From contig NZ_CANMIR010000007.1 in assembly GCF_947498015.1 (NCBI RefSeq), positions 119,571-183,570 on the forward strand: DNA of 64,000 nucleotides. Reading direction: 5' to 3'. Under the pieces are notes generated by a model, which was not told where the DNA came from, searched no databases, and saw nothing but the letters and a program-made list of their open reading frames with translations. The stretch's first letter is position 1, and the number at the start of each line of letters is the position of its first letter. Positions 10,001-19,349 of the stretch are shown here, piece after piece. Made by a program: the position numbers and the translations under genes. Origin of the DNA: an uncultured Neptuniibacter sp. (GTDB taxonomy: Bacteria; Pseudomonadota; Gammaproteobacteria; Pseudomonadales; Balneatricaceae).

Positions 10001-11074
10001 ATGACCAGAGCAGACAACCTTTACAGCCCGATCCAGCTCGGCGAGTTAAAGCTAAATAACAGAGTTTTGATGGCTCCCCTGACCCGGGCACGTGCTGAAC
10101 CTGGACATCTCCCAGGCAGATTAATGGCAGAACATTATGCACAGCGTGCGGAAGCGGGTCTGATCATTGCGGAAGCCACCATGGTATCTGAAGGCTGCTG
10201 TGCCTTTATTGCAGAGCCGGGTATCTATTCCCAGGAGCAGATTGCCGGCTGGCAGCAGGTAACTGATGCGGTGCACAGCAAAGGGGGTAAGATCGTCCTC
10301 CAACTCTGGCATGGCGGGCGTGCCTGCCATCCTGACCTGAACAGTGGACGAACGCCCGTCGCTCCCAGCGAGATTGCTATCGATGATCTGGTATATACCC
10401 GTTCAGGAAAGCAGCCCTATACCATTCCCAGAGCCCTCAAGGATGATGAGATTCCCGCCATCGTAGACAGCTTCCGGCAGGCAGCAATCAATGCGAAAAC
10501 AGCAGGCTTTGATGGTGTTGAGATACATGGTGCCAACGGTTACCTCCTCGACTCATTTCTCAGAGATGGCAGCAATCTCAGAGAGGGGCCATATGGAGGT
10601 AGCCGAGAGAACCGCGGCCGCTTACTCTTTGACGTTATAAAAGCGGTCTGCGCAGTCTGGGGGAGCCAACGTGTCGGAGTTCGCTCCTCGCCACTGAACA
10701 GTTTTAATAGCATGTCAGACAGTGATCCGATCGGCTTAACCCGTTGGCTGGCAGAGCAGTTAAATGGCTTCGATCTGGCATACTGGCATCTGATGCGCAG
10801 TGACTTTCTGGGGCAGCAAACCGGCGATATTATCACCCCTGCCCGGAAGTACTACAAAGGCAACTTAATCTGCAACATGGGTTATTCCGCGGAGGAAGCC
10901 AACGCAGATATTCTGAACGGAAAGGTGGATGCGGTTGCGTTCGGGGTACCCTTTATCGCCAATCCTGATCTGGTCCGACGGTTTCAGCAGGGTGCTGAGT
11001 TGAATTCAGCGGATCCGAAAACATTCTACACAAGGGGCCCGACGGGCTATACCGATTACCCCACTCTCTCCTGA
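10001..11074 (+). CDS. Old Yellow Enzyme family alkene reductase (NemA-like)
   Basis: A 357-aa FMN-dependent TIM-barrel oxidoreductase. Family members reduce activated C=C bonds or nitro compounds with NAD(P)H; the physiological substrate is not predictable. Hallmarks are the N-terminal YSPIQLGELKLNNRVLMAPLTRAR, the LQLWHGGR strand, the active-site HxxN in EIHGANGYLLDSFL, the FMN-loop region SMSDSDPIGL and the C-terminal GPTGYTDYP. I chose the ATG at 10001. A longer frame from 9896 adds 35 residues that overlap the preceding terminator and do not match the family. It stands alone on the plus strand. Confidence 0.9.
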   Translation: MTRADNLYSPIQLGELKLNNRVLMAPLTRARAEPGHLPGRLMAEHYAQRAEAGLIIAEATMVSEGCCAFIAEPGIYSQEQIAGWQQVTDAVHSKGGKIVLQLWHGGRACHPDLNSGRTPVAPSEIAIDDLVYTRSGKQPYTIPRALKDDEIPAIVDSFRQAAINAKTAGFDGVEIHGANGYLLDSFLRDGSNLREGPYGGSRENRGRLLFDVIKAVCAVWGSQRVGVRSSPLNSFNSMSDSDPIGLTRWLAEQLNGFDLAYWHLMRSDFLGQQTGDIITPARKYYKGNLICNMGYSAEEANADILNGKVDAVAFGVPFIANPDLVRRFQQGAELNSADPKTFYTRGPTGYTDYPTLS

Positions 11075-11146
11075 ACGTGCTGAAGTAGCATAGGGGCCGC
11101 CCTCATACTAATGGCCGCTCCTATGACACGTTTAACAGCGACAATA

Positions 11147-11160
11147 TTGACACAGATCAA
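11147..11160 (+). promoter_or_regulatory. candidate FNR/Anr box upstream of the PAS-PAS-GGDEF-EAL gene
   Basis: TTGAC-ACAG-ATCAA matches the FNR/Anr consensus TTGAT-N4-ATCAA at 9 of 10 positions. It lies 97 bases upstream of the ATG at 11257, in an AT-rich region. It suggests control by oxygen, but a single box by eye is weak evidence. Confidence 0.45.
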
Positions 11161-11256
11161 TAATCAAACAAAATTAATAAATTAACAAAACAAATAAACT
11201 ATCAAATAGCGCAAAATAGCGGGCTTGCAGCAAAAAATTAAAACAAAAACCGCAAA

Positions 11257-13344
11257 ATGAACAAACAACAAAACATCCCAGAAAACACCATCCCTTTCGA
11301 CTGGCTGAAAGGTTCATCAATCGGAGTTCTTGAGCTGGACGCTGATTATCACTGCGTCTACGCCAACCCTGCCGCAGCATCTCTTATCTGGGAGCAACCT
11401 TACGCACCTCTGCCACTGTTGCCACATGTTTTCAAAGAGGCGCTTCTGCCCCACCTCACCCGTTTAAATAGCAGTAGCAGCTCCTCTCTCTCTCAGCAGT
11501 TAGTGATTCCACAAACAGCCACTGAGGAGCTACTTCTCAGTATTGAGATCTCCAAGGTAACGCGGGAAACATCCCCGCATCTCTACTTTATTACGATTCG
11601 CAACTCCAGCCACAGTGCTCGACAGGCAAGGGAACTTAAAGTATTCCGAAATGCGGTGGAAAATACGGGCAGCGCGGTAGTCATTACTGATGCCCGAGGT
11701 CAGATTGAATACGCTAACCACCGTTTCTCTGAGATCACCGGTTACGAGATTGCGGATGTCAGAGGGAAAAGCCCCGGTTTCCTCAGCTCAGGTAACACCA
11801 GTAAAGAAACTTATGACTCCCTCTGGAGTACCATTCTGAACAACCAGCAGTGGCGCGGAACGCTGTTGAACCGACGTAAAGATGGCACAACCTACTGGTC
11901 ATTACAGAACATCTCCCCTATTCACGATGAACAGGGCAATATTATCAACTTTGTGTCGGTCAGTGAGGATATCTCACAGATCAAAGAGCATGATGCGATG
12001 ATGGAGAAGATGGCGTATTACGATCCGCTCACCGAACTGGGCAACCGGCGTAATTTCCGTCGGGCTCTCGATCAACATCTTCAAGATACACCTGAAGAGG
12101 GCTACTCCGCTCTCCTCCTGCTTGATCTGGACCACTTTAAACAGATCAACGACACCATGGGCCACGAAGCAGGCGACGCACTACTGACAACCATCGCGGG
12201 GCGTCTTAATTTTTGTACCCGCAACCGCACCTCCGTATTCCGCCTCGGTGGAGATGAATTCACGCTAATTTTCCATAACTGTATGGAGAAACAGCAGATC
12301 ATTGAGCGGGCCAATGAGGTCCTGAACCTGCTGTCACAACCTTTACAGATCGGGGCGCATGAGATCAGAGTGACTGTCAGTATCGGCATTACGTTGATCG
12401 GCGTTGATAGCCTCGATGCCAGTGACCTGTTAAGAAATGCTGATCTGGCGATGTATTACGCCAAAAAACAGGGGCGTAACACCTTTGCCTTCTATGAGGA
12501 GAGAATGGATGCGGAAGCTCAGCGCACCCTGAGTATTGAACATGATCTGCGCCATGCCCTGAACACCGATCAGCTCCGAGTGGTCTATCAATCCCAGATC
12601 AATGCAAAAACCAGTCGCATCACCGCAATGGAAGCACTATTACGGTGGGATCACCCTCTCGATGGTGAAATCCCACCAGCTGAATTTATCCCCCACGCTG
12701 AAGAGACCGGATTAATTATTCCGATCGGGCACTGGGTGATGAAAGAGGCCTGTAAGGCCGCTAAATCCATTCAACTTGAAGGGCTTCCCCCCGTCAAAGT
12801 CTGCGTTAATCTTTCTGCCAGACAGTTTGATGACCCCTCTCTGATCAGTCATATCGAGGAAGCCCTCAGCGAATCACAGCTGGACCCTCAGTGGCTGGAA
12901 CTTGAGATTACAGAAAGTATGCTGATGCGGGATATATCCACCGCAATTGAAACCCTAAACAAGATCAAAGCCCGTAATATCAGCCTTGCGATCGATGATT
13001 TCGGTACCGGCTACTCCTCCCTGAGCCATCTTAAAAAGATGCCAGTTGATCGTCTTAAAATTGATCGCTCCTTCCTGATGGATATCCCTGAAGATAAAGA
13101 CAATATGGCGATCACAACCACCATTATTGCGATGACCAAGATGCTCGGCCTGAAAGTGGTTGCAGAGGGCGTTGAAAACCATGATCAGATGCAGTTCCTC
13201 AACGACAATGATTGCTCGATGATGCAGGGTTACCTAATCAACCGGCCCGAAAGGTTTGACGATTTCCAGCAGAAGTACCGTTACTGCCAACGATTCTGCG
13301 GTCACTGCCACGAACGACTACACTGCACTTTCGGCACAGCTTAA
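11257..13344 (+). CDS. PAS-PAS-GGDEF-EAL bifunctional cyclic-di-GMP enzyme with Cys-rich tail
   Basis: A 695-aa cytoplasmic protein with PAS 1 (about 15-125), PAS 2 (about 128-245; ITGYEIADVRGKSPGFL), GGDEF (about 252-415) and EAL (about 430-675). GGDEF is intact at 331-335; the Asp of the inhibitory RxxD site is replaced by Thr, so product inhibition may be lost. EAL is intact at 459-461, with DDFGTGYSS from 580, KIDRSF and AEGVEN. Both activities are possible. The last 20 residues are unusual: C677, C681, C684, C690 with H683, H685 and H689 form a possible metal or redox site. The leader carries an FNR-like box. Confidence 0.92.
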   Translation: MNKQQNIPENTIPFDWLKGSSIGVLELDADYHCVYANPAAASLIWEQPYAPLPLLPHVFKEALLPHLTRLNSSSSSSLSQQLVIPQTATEELLLSIEISKVTRETSPHLYFITIRNSSHSARQARELKVFRNAVENTGSAVVITDARGQIEYANHRFSEITGYEIADVRGKSPGFLSSGNTSKETYDSLWSTILNNQQWRGTLLNRRKDGTTYWSLQNISPIHDEQGNIINFVSVSEDISQIKEHDAMMEKMAYYDPLTELGNRRNFRRALDQHLQDTPEEGYSALLLLDLDHFKQINDTMGHEAGDALLTTIAGRLNFCTRNRTSVFRLGGDEFTLIFHNCMEKQQIIERANEVLNLLSQPLQIGAHEIRVTVSIGITLIGVDSLDASDLLRNADLAMYYAKKQGRNTFAFYEERMDAEAQRTLSIEHDLRHALNTDQLRVVYQSQINAKTSRITAMEALLRWDHPLDGEIPPAEFIPHAEETGLIIPIGHWVMKEACKAAKSIQLEGLPPVKVCVNLSARQFDDPSLISHIEEALSESQLDPQWLELEITESMLMRDISTAIETLNKIKARNISLAIDDFGTGYSSLSHLKKMPVDRLKIDRSFLMDIPEDKDNMAITTTIIAMTKMLGLKVVAEGVENHDQMQFLNDNDCSMMQGYLINRPERFDDFQQKYRYCQRFCGHCHERLHCTFGTA

Positions 13345-13483
13345 ACTCAAAAACAGCGCCATCGCCAGCGTTTTTTTTCAAACCCGCTTTACCCCTCCCA
13401 ACCCCACAGACAACACACATTAGCAGCCGACTCTCAATCTAAGGTCTAAACTAAAACCTATATGTCGAGTGAGGAGTCATGCG

Positions 13484-14698
13484 ATGGAAGCTCCTGTAGA
13501 CCGCCAGACATTTGAACAGGTCATGGTGCCCAATTATTCCCCCCTCCCAATGATTCCGGTATCCGGTAGAGGCTCACGAGTCTGGGATCAACACGGCAAG
13601 AACTATATCGATTTTGCCGGGGGAATCGCTGTCACAGCCTTGGGGCACAGCCACCCCGACCTGATCAGAACACTGCAACAGCAATCTGAACAACTATGGC
13701 ATCTCAGTAATGTATGGACCAATGAACCTGCAATCTTGCTGGCACAGACACTGTGTAAAAAAACCTTCGCTGAGCGCGTCTATTTTGCTAACTCCGGGGC
13801 TGAAGCGAATGAAGCCGCATTCAAGCTAGCCCGGAAGTATGCCCATGACCACTTTGGTAGCGAGAAGAACGAGATTATCAGTTGCATCAACAGCTTTCAT
13901 GGCAGAACACTGTTTACGGTTTCCGTCGGAGGCCAGGACAAATACTGCCAGGGGTTTGAGCCAATACCCGGCGGTATCACTCATATCCCCTTCAATGATA
14001 TCCCGGCTCTGAGGGCTGCTGTCAGTAACAACAGCTGTGCAGTCGTTATTGAACCCATACAGGGCGAAGGAGGTATTATCCCGGCTGAGCGAGCCTTTCT
14101 CCAGAGCGCACGGGAACTCTGTGATCAGCACAACGCACTGTTGATCTATGATGAGATCCAGACCGGGGTAGGCAGAACCGGAAAGCTGTATGCCTATGAG
14201 CACACTCAGATCACCCCCGATATTCTGACAACCGCCAAAGCACTTGGCTGTGGTTTCCCCATCGGCGCAATGCTCTGCCGGAAAGAGGTTGCTGCCGCTT
14301 TCACTGTGGGTAGTCACGGCAGTACATACGGAGGCAATCCACTCGGCTGTGCCATCGCCAACCGGGTGTTAACACTGATTGATGAGCCAGAATTATTGGC
14401 CGGGGTTACACAGAAACATCTGCTGTTTATCCACGAGCTAGGTCTACTGAATCAAAAATACCCACTTTTCAGAGAGTTTAGAGGGCAAGGCTTGCTGATC
14501 GGCTGTGAGCTGCAACCGGATTATCAGGGTAAGGCCCGTCAACTGTTGCAGATTGCGCAGGAGGAGGGGCTCATGGCACTTATTGCGGGGCCGAATGTGA
14601 TCCGTTTTACCCCTTCACTGATCATCCCCGATCAGGAGATTCTGGAAGGGTTGGCCCGTTTTGGGCAGGCGATGGAGCGCTTTCTGCTCGAGTGTTAA
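13484..14698 (+). CDS. astC: succinylornithine/acetylornithine aminotransferase AstC
   Basis: A 404-aa PLP-dependent class III aminotransferase. In the arginine succinyltransferase (AST) pathway it moves the delta-amino group of N2-succinylornithine to 2-oxoglutarate, giving succinylglutamate semialdehyde and glutamate. The PLP lysine is Lys252 (TTAKALGCGFPIGAM), and the LIYDEIQTGVGRTGK motif is present. I chose the ATG at 13484 because GAGGAG at 13471-13476 is a good ribosome site for it; a GTG at 13469 lies on that site. It heads a six-gene run ending at astB, and this context favours AstC over ArgD. The same fold also serves arginine synthesis, so dual use is possible. No sigma-54 element was seen upstream. 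Confidence 0.92.
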   Translation: MEAPVDRQTFEQVMVPNYSPLPMIPVSGRGSRVWDQHGKNYIDFAGGIAVTALGHSHPDLIRTLQQQSEQLWHLSNVWTNEPAILLAQTLCKKTFAERVYFANSGAEANEAAFKLARKYAHDHFGSEKNEIISCINSFHGRTLFTVSVGGQDKYCQGFEPIPGGITHIPFNDIPALRAAVSNNSCAVVIEPIQGEGGIIPAERAFLQSARELCDQHNALLIYDEIQTGVGRTGKLYAYEHTQITPDILTTAKALGCGFPIGAMLCRKEVAAAFTVGSHGSTYGGNPLGCAIANRVLTLIDEPELLAGVTQKHLLFIHELGLLNQKYPLFREFRGQGLLIGCELQPDYQGKARQLLQIAQEEGLMALIAGPNVIRFTPSLIIPDQEILEGLARFGQAMERFLLEC

Positions 14699-14725
14699 AA
14701 CCCGGCGCGGTGAGAGAGGTCGAAC

Positions 14726-16006
14726 ATGAACCAGCTTATCCATCAACCGACCAAACCCTCCCGGCTGGAATCCCAGCTGATTGAACAGCTCTGGGAGCTT
14801 CAGCCATTAAGAGAGCAGCAGCTCATTGAGCTGGTAGAGATCAATAGCAGCTCCCTTAATCCTGAAGGCATCAACCGGACCGGTGAGTATCTGGAAGCAC
14901 TCTTTACCCCCCTCAGCGATCGATGTGAACGCATCACCCTCTCACCCTGGGAACGCTTGGATTTTGATGGCCGTCTGCTGAAACAACCTCTGGGGGATCT
15001 GTGGCGTTACCGCTGCAGGACCGAAGCACCGATCCAGATATTGCTGTGCGGACACCTGGATACCGTGTTTCCCAAAAACAGCCCTTTTCAGTGTATCTCC
15101 CGCATCACTCCGACCTGTCTCAACGGTCCGGGGGCTGCCGACATGAAAGGGGGTATTCTGGTGATCCTGTCAGCTCTCTCCCTACTTGAGAAACACCCGG
15201 AACATCATAAGATCGGCTGGACCCTGCTGCTCAACCCTGATGAAGAGATTGGCTCGCCGGGCTCAGCTCCGCTACTACAGAAAGAAGCGGTGAAACACCA
15301 TATCGGATTGGTCTATGAACCCACCCTGCCCGACCAGAACTTAGCAGGCGCACGCAAGGGCAGCGGGAATTTTACCTGTGCAGTCCATGGCCGTGCAGCC
15401 CACGCCGGACGAGAGCCCGAAAAAGGGCGAAACGCGATAAACAAAGCGGCTGAGATCCTGCTGGATCTGGCACAGTTCAACCACTTACGCCCAGGACTCA
15501 CGCTGAACACCGGTATGATTCAGGGTGGCGAAACGACCAATAAAGTACCTGATCTCGCCGTCTTCAAATTTAATATCCGTATTGCTCAGCCGGAAGATGC
15601 GCAATGGTGCCAGCAGAAATTGAATCACCTCATCAAAGCAGCAAACCAGCAGGATGGGTATAACGTTACACTCCATGGGGGGTTCGGTCGGCTTCCTAAG
15701 CAGTTGGATCCAGTCCACCTGAGCCTCTACCAGTACCTGCAACAGTGCGCGCTTCATCTGGGCAGAAAGGTGCACTGGCAGGCGACAGGTGGCTGTTGTG
15801 ATGGCAACAATCTCTCTGCTGCCGGATTGCCCAACATCGATACATTGGGGGTCCATGGTAATTTTATCCACAGTGCAGATGAGATTATTGAGCTGCCAAG
15901 CCTGACTCAACAGGCACAGCTCAGCGCATTACTACTCTTTAAAATCGCGCAACAAGGCTTGCCAACAGGTATTTCCCAGCGCGAATCCCGGGAGGCTAGA
16001 AGATGA
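14726..16006 (+). CDS. M20 family metallohydrolase, carboxypeptidase G2-like, in the ast operon (candidate AstE substitute)
   Basis: A 426-aa cytoplasmic di-zinc M20 enzyme. The full ligand set is visible: His110 and Asp112 (GHLDTVF), Asp139 (ADMKGG), Glu173 (base) and Glu174 (PDEEIGS), Glu198 (YEP) and His382 (NFIHSADE). This spacing closely matches carboxypeptidase G2 (H112, D141, E175/E176, E200, H385), which releases glutamate from N-acyl-glutamates. A dimerisation domain lies at about 205-315. The gene sits between astC and astA, overlapping the next gene by 4 bases. No astE is present in the operon. I infer, without proof, that it may hydrolyse N-succinylglutamate. Alternatives are an acetylornithine deacetylase-like or dipeptidase activity. 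Confidence 0.88.
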   Translation: MNQLIHQPTKPSRLESQLIEQLWELQPLREQQLIELVEINSSSLNPEGINRTGEYLEALFTPLSDRCERITLSPWERLDFDGRLLKQPLGDLWRYRCRTEAPIQILLCGHLDTVFPKNSPFQCISRITPTCLNGPGAADMKGGILVILSALSLLEKHPEHHKIGWTLLLNPDEEIGSPGSAPLLQKEAVKHHIGLVYEPTLPDQNLAGARKGSGNFTCAVHGRAAHAGREPEKGRNAINKAAEILLDLAQFNHLRPGLTLNTGMIQGGETTNKVPDLAVFKFNIRIAQPEDAQWCQQKLNHLIKAANQQDGYNVTLHGGFGRLPKQLDPVHLSLYQYLQQCALHLGRKVHWQATGGCCDGNNLSAAGLPNIDTLGVHGNFIHSADEIIELPSLTQQAQLSALLLFKIAQQGLPTGISQRESREARR

Positions 16007-16812
16007 ACCTAGACGACATGCTACAAGCCATGTGGCAGGACTACCTCCAACTCAACCCCGATGCACGGAAGATCCATTTACTCTTCGAGCAACACAACTC
16101 ACAAGTGCTGAATGATCACATTGCGCTGCGAACGTTTGATCTGGAAGAGGTTAACCTGGAACAACTCGCCCAACCTTTCTGCAGAGCGGGATATATTCAG
16201 GCCGGTGAGTACGACTTCCCCACTAAACATCTCTATGCACAGCACTTTGAGCATCCAGACCCGCAGCATCCAAAGATCTTTATCAGTCAGCTGATGACCG
16301 AAGCTCTCTCACCCGACAATCAGTTACTTATCCATAGCCTGATCGCCGACATTGATCCCCAACTGCCATCAACCGATCAGTTCTGTTATAGCGGCCGCCC
16401 CTGGGAACTGTCATTTTCTGAATATGAGCAGCTCCTGACAGAGAGTGAATATGCCGCCTGGGTCGCCGCCTTCGGATTCCGTCCTAACCACTTCACCATT
16501 CTGGTCAACGCACTTGAGAGCCACAGAACCATTGAGGCGGTCAACGCATTCCTCAAGCAACAGGGTTTCCAGTTGAACAGCGCAGGCGGGGAGGTAAAAG
16601 GGGGTGCAGACCAGTATCTGGCGCAGTCATCGACGCTGGCCAATCTGGTCACGGTCAGCTTCAGCGATGGTGAAACTCAGATCCCCGGATGCTATTACGA
16701 ATTCGCCCTGCGGTACCCTCTGCCAACTGGGCAGTTATATCAAGGGTTCGTGGCTGCATCCGCCGATAAAATTTTTGAGAGCACTGACTCACGGCAGGCC
16801 AGAGACAGTTAG
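16003..16812 (+). CDS. DUF1338 family protein (HglS/YdcJ superfamily) in the ast operon
   Basis: A 269-aa protein of the DUF1338 family, related in fold to vicinal-oxygen-chelate enzymes. The characterised relative HglS of Pseudomonas putida is an Fe(II) enzyme that converts 2-oxoadipate to 2-hydroxyglutarate. A matching metal triad is visible here: His39 (NDHIALRTF), His163 (RPNHFTIL) and Glu233 (CYYEFALRYP). The protein is much shorter than HglS (about 460 aa) and probably lacks its extra domain, so its substrate is likely different. It overlaps the M20 gene by 4 bases (ATGA) and is 9 bases upstream of astA. DUF1338 genes also occur next to ast genes in other marine gammaproteobacteria such as Shewanella, as far as I recall. 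The role is unknown. Confidence 0.85.
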   Translation: MNLDDMLQAMWQDYLQLNPDARKIHLLFEQHNSQVLNDHIALRTFDLEEVNLEQLAQPFCRAGYIQAGEYDFPTKHLYAQHFEHPDPQHPKIFISQLMTEALSPDNQLLIHSLIADIDPQLPSTDQFCYSGRPWELSFSEYEQLLTESEYAAWVAAFGFRPNHFTILVNALESHRTIEAVNAFLKQQGFQLNSAGGEVKGGADQYLAQSSTLANLVTVSFSDGETQIPGCYYEFALRYPLPTGQLYQGFVAASADKIFESTDSRQARDS

Positions 16813-16821
16813 GAGGTCGCT

Positions 16822-17856
16822 ATGTATTTCATTCGCCCGATAATCTCAGAGGATCTGGATACATTGCATCAGATTGCAATTGAATCTGGCCCCGGCTTTA
16901 CATCTCTGCCCGAAAACCCGGAGTTGTTGACCGAAAAGATCGCCCGAAGCCAGACAGCAATCCAGCAAGAGATCCAGACGCCCGGCCCTGAAAGCTACCT
17001 GTTCGTTCTCGTTAACAGCGAAACCAATGAAGTGGTGGGCACCACCGGTATCGAAGCCGCCGTCGGTCTGAAGGAGCCCTGGTACCACTACCGGGTCGGA
17101 ACGGTGGTACATGCCTCTCGCGAATTGAAAATACATCACCAATTTCGCACCCTCTACCTGTGCAACGATTACACCGGCTGCTCCGAGGTATGTACACTCT
17201 ATCTGCAACCGGACCATCGTCACTCCCAAAATGGCAGCCTGCTCTCCAAAAGCCGTTTTCTCTTTATGGCGGAACAGCCACAGCGTTTCTCCACCCGTGT
17301 TATCGCTGAGATGCGCGGTTATTCAGACGATCATGGCCGCTCTCCCTTCTGGGAGGGGTTAGGACGCAAATTCTTTACTATGGATTATTCAGAGGCGGAT
17401 TATCTGACCGGCTCTGGGAATAAGGTCTTTATCGCTGAACTGATGCCAAAGCACAGTATCTATATCCACCTACTGCCCGAGGATGCGCAGAAGGTGATCG
17501 GGCGTGTCCATGCCAATACAGAACCTGCAAAAAGGCTACTTGAGAATGAAGGTTTCCGCTTTGAAAACTATGTGGATATCTTTGATGCAGGCCCGACAAT
17601 CACCGCACCTCTGGAGAAGATCCGGGCCATCCGCGAAAGCCGATATGCCAAGGTGCAGATCAGCCACTGCGACGCCTCAGATTCCTATCCGACTTTTCTG
17701 CTAAGCAACACTCAAACAGCGCAGTTTCGCTGCTGCATCCACCCCCTGCAGGAGAAACGGGGTATTGCCGAGCTGCCCGCTGAGGCTGCTGAAATTCTCA
17801 AGGTTCGTCAGGGCGAGACGATCAGGCTGGTAGAGCTCAAAGGGAGACATTCATGA
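16822..17856 (+). CDS. astA: arginine N-succinyltransferase AstA
   Basis: A 344-aa enzyme catalysing the first AST step, succinyl-CoA plus L-arginine to N2-succinylarginine. Its length equals that of E. coli AstA. Typical sequence includes the N-terminal YFIRPIISEDLDTLHQIA, the GTTGIEAAVG strand, SKSRFLFMAEQP, RGYSDDHGRSPFWEGLGRKF and the HIYIHLLP-like region. A perfect AGGAGG ribosome site precedes the ATG. The stop overlaps the astD start (ATGA), indicating translational coupling. There is one copy; some Pseudomonas have two paralogous subunits (AruF/AruG). Confidence 0.97.
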   Translation: MYFIRPIISEDLDTLHQIAIESGPGFTSLPENPELLTEKIARSQTAIQQEIQTPGPESYLFVLVNSETNEVVGTTGIEAAVGLKEPWYHYRVGTVVHASRELKIHHQFRTLYLCNDYTGCSEVCTLYLQPDHRHSQNGSLLSKSRFLFMAEQPQRFSTRVIAEMRGYSDDHGRSPFWEGLGRKFFTMDYSEADYLTGSGNKVFIAELMPKHSIYIHLLPEDAQKVIGRVHANTEPAKRLLENEGFRFENYVDIFDAGPTITAPLEKIRAIRESRYAKVQISHCDASDSYPTFLLSNTQTAQFRCCIHPLQEKRGIAELPAEAAEILKVRQGETIRLVELKGRHS

Positions 17857-19349
17857 AACCTTTAGCATCACACTTTATCAACGGTGAGTGGGTCCGGGGG
17901 GATGGAGAGGAGCTGGTCTCCCTGAATCCGGGCAATGGCGAGCGTATCTGGCAGGGCATTACTGCAACGCAAGCACAGGTCGATGATGCTGTATCTGCCG
18001 CAGTTGACGCATTCCCTCACTGGGCAGAACAAACCTTCCAACAACGCGCCTCTTACCTCAAACGCTTCACGCAACTCCTTGAGGAGTACAGCGACCTTCT
18101 GGCGGACACGATTGGTCAGGAGACCGGAAAGCCGTTGTGGGAAGCCAAAACGGAGGTCACCGCGATGCTGGGCAAAGCCGCACTGACGGTGCAGGCCTAT
18201 CAGGAACGCTGCAGCTCGGAAACACAGCACAACGGTTCGATTCGCTCGGTTCTCAGCCACCGTCCCCACGGGGTCGTGGCTATTTTTGGCCCCTATAATT
18301 TCCCCGCCCACCTGCCGAATGGACATATCATGCCGGCCCTGCTGGCGGGCAATACCGCCATTCTTAAACCCAGCGAACTCACCCCACGGACAGCCGAACT
18401 TATGGTTCATCTATGGCAGAAAGCAGAGCTGCCTGACGGTGTGCTCAATCTGCTTCAGGGAGCTAAGGCCACAGGGGAGCGACTGGCGTCGCATCCTGCA
18501 ATCAACGGACTCTATTTCACCGGCAGTGCGGCAACCGGCTGCTATCTGCACGAACAGTTCGGTGGTCATCCCGAAAAGATTCTGGCTCTGGAGATGGGCG
18601 GAAACAATCCCCTGCTGGTCACTCAGGTAAACAACCTGACCGCGGCGGTCTATCACACCATTCAATCGGCCTACCTCACCGCTGGACAGCGCTGTACCTG
18701 TGCCCGACGTCTGCTAGTGCCTGAGGGTACTGAAGGCGACCGGTTTATAGAGACTCTGGAACAGGCGATCCGAACAATTGAGGTCGGCACTTATAATCAA
18801 CAACCCGCCCCATTCATGGGGGCGCTTATCAGTCAAAACGCGATGACGGCGATGCTCAACGCACAACAAACGCTGCTTGATCAGGGAGCCGAAAGCCGGG
18901 TTGATATGGTCCGTTTTTCCGAAAGAGGCTCTTTAATAACCCCTGGTCTGATCGATTGTAGCGCGATCGAACAACCTGAAGATAAGGAGCTGTTTGGCCC
19001 TCTGCTCCAACTGTATCGGGTGAAAGATGTGCGGCATGCCACTGAACTGGCGAACCAGACCCGATATGGCCTGGCGGCCGGTGTGCTCAGCGATAACCCC
19101 AAAGTATTTGAATATTTTCAGCGCCATGTTCGAGCCGGCCTGATCAACTGGAACCGACCACTCCCAGGCGCTTCCAGTGCGCGCCCGTTCGGCGGAACAG
19201 GACTCAGTGGCAACCACCGTCCCAGCGCCTGGTATGCCGCCGACTTCTGCGCCTATCCGGTCGCCTCCCTTCAATCCGACAGCATTGAGTTGCCTGAGCA
19301 GTTATCTCCCGGTCTCCGGTTGGAGGAACATATCTGGAGCCAGCCATGA
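17853..19349 (+). CDS. astD: succinylglutamate-semialdehyde dehydrogenase AstD
   Basis: A 498-aa NAD+-dependent aldehyde dehydrogenase that oxidises N-succinylglutamate 5-semialdehyde to N-succinylglutamate, the fourth AST step. The catalytic Cys281 lies in TAGQRCTCARRLLVP and the general base Glu247 in LEMGGNNPLLV, both sequences characteristic of AstD. The NAD-binding stretch FGPYNFPAHLPNGHIMPALL and the TGSAATG turn are also present. It overlaps astA and astB by 4 bases each. Confidence 0.97.
   Translation: MKPLASHFINGEWVRGDGEELVSLNPGNGERIWQGITATQAQVDDAVSAAVDAFPHWAEQTFQQRASYLKRFTQLLEEYSDLLADTIGQETGKPLWEAKTEVTAMLGKAALTVQAYQERCSSETQHNGSIRSVLSHRPHGVVAIFGPYNFPAHLPNGHIMPALLAGNTAILKPSELTPRTAELMVHLWQKAELPDGVLNLLQGAKATGERLASHPAINGLYFTGSAATGCYLHEQFGGHPEKILALEMGGNNPLLVTQVNNLTAAVYHTIQSAYLTAGQRCTCARRLLVPEGTEGDRFIETLEQAIRTIEVGTYNQQPAPFMGALISQNAMTAMLNAQQTLLDQGAESRVDMVRFSERGSLITPGLIDCSAIEQPEDKELFGPLLQLYRVKDVRHATELANQTRYGLAAGVLSDNPKVFEYFQRHVRAGLINWNRPLPGASSARPFGGTGLSGNHRPSAWYAADFCAYPVASLQSDSIELPEQLSPGLRLEEHIWSQP

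Noticed and set aside
13345..13483. Sigma-54 or ArgR control site upstream of astC
   Set aside because: E. coli astC has such sites, but no TGGCAC-N5-TTGC or clear ArgR box could be found here.
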